64,000 bases of DNA from Otis tarda (Eukaryota; Chordata; Aves; Otidiformes; Otididae): contig CM048557.1 in NCBI GenBank assembly GCA_026413225.1, forward strand, positions 46,383,371 through 46,447,370. The letters are read 5' to 3'. Under the pieces are notes generated by a model. That model was not told the origin of the DNA and made no database searches. It saw only the letters and a list, made by a program, of their open reading frames with translations. Below are positions 61,301 through 64,000 of the stretch, piece by piece (position 1 is the stretch's first letter; every line of letters starts with the position of its first letter). The position numbers and the translations under genes are program-made.

Positions 61301-64000
61301 ACAAGGAAAAAACTGGTTGCTTTTGAGATATGTCTTAGAGGGACTTCTAATTCACTGTATTTTATTTTTAATTGCTGCCTAGGGTACAAGGAAGGCCATC
61401 CTTCTAAACATTAGCTGATTTGCTTTTCTATGCTCTGCCTGAGTTGGTGTTGGCTACCTGGAACTGCTTCTCCTCCTGCAGCCAAGGAGCTGCCACAATG
61501 ACTACATTCCTCTGCCGCTGGCAGTGACTAACAGGAGGAATCCTGCGACTGCGGGATACCGGCTGTTTACAGGTGCTCAACAAGGAATACAGAGCTCTTG
61601 CCACTAAAAAGTCAAAGCAGTCACTCACACTGCCTTATCCTGTGTGAAAGTCCTTATGTGTCTCCCTGCCCTTCCTAGCCTATCATATCCCTCATTCTTG
61701 GAGTGATATAAGCATCTAAATATCTTTTTGGGAGCAGAGGAGAAAGACCAAATGGCCAACATGTTTCCAAGGAGTTGGGATATTGCGTTGCTGATGATGC
61801 TCTGGGCTGTTCCAGCTGGCCCGTGGAACAAAGCACCAGGACTGCTTGAAACAAGTGCATTAAGTCACAATTTATGGTGCGCGTGCTGCTGTGTTAGGAA
61901 AGCTGTGGCAAAAATCAATGTTTGACTCATTTGCTGCTTGCTGGTGGTGTCGGGAAACAAACTTTTGCAGTCAAGTAAAGTTCAGTGTGTCAGAGCACAG
62001 GAGCAGGAAAAGAAAATATTGATGGCTGAGGGAAGGGGGTGTTGCAGGAGGGAAGGCACTTAGGGGCCTGAGCTCAGGCCAGGGGTGTTGTCCCTGGCTG
62101 TGGTGCACCTGCTCCTCCATCCCCCTGTCCCTGCAGGTGTCCCTGGGCCCTGTACCATAATGGTATGGAAAGTCTCCCCCTAAGGCACTTGAGATCCTTC
62201 CCTTCCAGTGCCTCTGACTGCCCCCTTCATCAAACCCTGCCCACAATACTGGCTCGGCACCAGAGGAATGGCTGAATGCTGTGGTAAAAAAAAAAAAAGA
62301 AAATGTAGTAACAAAGCTCAGGCAGTGAAAAGAAAGGGAAGGATAAGAGAAGGGGGAAGTGCTACAGTCATTTCTTCCTGCAAAGCTCTGAGCATCCGCT
62401 GCAGGTGTCTGGGTGCTTCCAAATTGCCATCATACCCAGCAGGCTTCAGTACCAGGCATTATACCCTGACAACAAGGTGTCATCCTGGGACTTGATGGGA
62501 CTCTTCTCCTTGCTTTCAAGATACTTTGGCTAGCAGAAGTGCACAATAAAATGTCTCTTTTTATTTCAGCTGACTGATTTGAAGTTCCTGAGCCATAAAG
62601 CTCAAGCCAAGTGAGCAGTCCCATCGCCCCCAGGAGAATATGACAGCAAGGAAAGGTATTGGACTGAGGTTCCCTTTGTTCTGCATCATTTCCAGGCAGG
62701 ACACTGTGGGAGCAGAGCTCTTAGGGAGTAGAGAATTAAAATAATACATGTAAAAGGTGTTTATTGCAGAGGAGGATTAAACTCCAAAGTAATGGGCATG
62801 AATATGTGAGGGTGGTCATCTGAAGCAATCTCCTGTCTGCAGAAGTTCACAGGGGTGGCATCTTCCTCCCCATCCCCAGCTGGTTGCCCAACCCACATCC
62901 ACTGCGCGCTGTTGCGGTTGAGCACTGTGTCAGATTTACAATGGGCACATCAAGGAGCAAGAGCCTTGGTCTTCCTTTGTGCTTGTGAAGTGTCATGCAC
63001 ACCTAGGGAAGCCTATAAATCATAAATAACAATAACACATGCGCATATTCATAACCAAGACACTGTGTACATTGTGAATATTCAGTACCCACCAGATGGT
63101 TCTTCTTTCACTGCCTCTAAAATGGAAATGACCAGTTACCGAAGATAAAATATTCCTTCCCTTTTGCTGCTTCCCTAGGGCTCCTACTTGTTGTTCTCTT
63201 GCAGAACTGCTGCTCCCTAGAGAAGGCAGCCTTTCAGCCTTGGAAACAGCGAAATCAGATCTGAAATATGAAATGTTTCAGCAGGAGCTGCAGATAAACG
63301 AACACAGTGTTAAATCAATTCCAGAAAACAGACTTAGATTAAACCTCCTGCCTGCCGCAGCCGTGCTCTGGGAGAAGCGATCTCTCCCGTCGTCGTACGG
63401 CTGCTGCCCCTGACATCAAGATGTTCCTCCAGTGGGTCTGTGAGAGCAGGTCCTAAATTACTTTGGCTCTGCAAAAATGCTAGCTATCAACTAGAGCCCT
63501 AGATGTACTGCACACAGCCACCATCCCAGCCACACTGCAGGTGGCAGTGATTTTAACTGATTCCTTGGTTGCTATACAGAGGGCCCAATTCTGCCTGCTT
63601 CATTTCCACCTGCCCCACTGGGTGCAGTTTCCATTTACGATTCCTTGCCTAAAATGCACTGACAGCACTGGGAGCAGAGACCAGGCCTCCAGCAACCCAA
63701 TGCCAAGTCAATCATCATCTTGCTTCTTGCCCTTCTCTGTCCCCACATGCCATATGTATGGCTGCCCAGCTCTGTTGAAGGAGCCTGTCCCATCCTATCC
63801 GATCGCTTGGTATGAAAGATGCATCCCTGCCAGTCAGGTGCCCATGTGGAGAAGATTCCCACACTGATCCCTGAGTGGATCGAGGTGCTTGTACAGCCCC
63901 GAGCTAAACGGCGCTTCAGTCAGGGCATCCTCTGGGCAACTCTCTGCCCCCAAAGATGAAGAATATCTTTTCCTGTAGCAGATCTGGACTTGCTTTAACA
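58336..64000. other. Gene-free right flank
   Basis: No coding exon is recognised on either strand, although TMEM63C would be expected beyond ZDHHC22. It contains a CR1 fossil near 59930-60330. The remaining open frames (60-110 codons) lack domains. Confidence 0.5.
59930..60330 (-). mobile_element. Ancient CR1/L3-like LINE fossil, 3' portion
   Basis: The plus strand reads gattgtccaccacctctagg, caatccattcagttcattgt and, further on, agcagctaccatgtcttctc, in the order of the antisense 3' portion of the widespread ancient amniote CR1 as I recall it. It is truncated and far too diverged to code. Confidence 0.65.

Noticed and set aside
55900-64000. TMEM63C exons, expected next to ZDHHC22
   Set aside because: I searched the frames for TMEM63-type membrane segments and saw none. 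The gene probably starts beyond the window or has only a non-coding exon here.

Overview
This window is vertebrate nuclear DNA, almost certainly from a bird. It carries a CR1 LINE ending in the avian-type ATTCTATG octamer repeat, much older CR1/L3-like fossils, and a class I (gammaretrovirus-like) endogenous retrovirus. The two host genes recognised are CIPC (plus strand) and ZDHHC22 (minus strand). They are neighbours in the block that lies on human 14q24.3, and here they converge.

Layout. 1-13126: gene-free flank with a long decayed CR1/L3-like LINE (about 1780-3130, probably on to 3970), a younger 5'-truncated CR1 (8655-9239) and simple repeats. 13127-21296: an 8162-bp provirus on the minus strand, with two LTRs of 590 bp that read identical, a CTTG duplication at both ends, a tRNA-Arg primer site, a leader with an internal 96-bp duplication, and open gag, pol and env. 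21297-22250: CpG-island promoter and probable first exon of CIPC. 24631-24843, 25759-25928 and from 29559: CIPC exons 2-4, stop at 30437, then a long 3'UTR probably ending near 34015. 34016-49539: no gene seen. 49560-about 55700: ZDHHC22 on the minus strand with two coding exons and a CpG-island promoter. 57174-58335: a long purine array, (GGAA)n then (GGGAA)n. The rest to 64000 is gene-free apart from another CR1 fossil near 59930-60330.

The provirus is the standout. All three coding regions are open, the usual catalytic motifs of protease, reverse transcriptase, RNase H and integrase are present, and I find no LTR differences, so the insertion should be very recent and may be polymorphic. 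Gag and Pol share one frame separated by a single UGA in a UGA-CGG context, which suggests stop-codon readthrough. Env is very compact (397 aa) but keeps the gamma-type hallmarks. The provirus lies a few hundred bases upstream of the CIPC promoter in the opposite orientation, so its 5' LTR and the promoter of a circadian-clock repressor fire away from each other.

Limits: coordinates of fossils, UTR ends, first exons and promoters are by eye. Family assignments rest on recognised motifs and memory, not searches.
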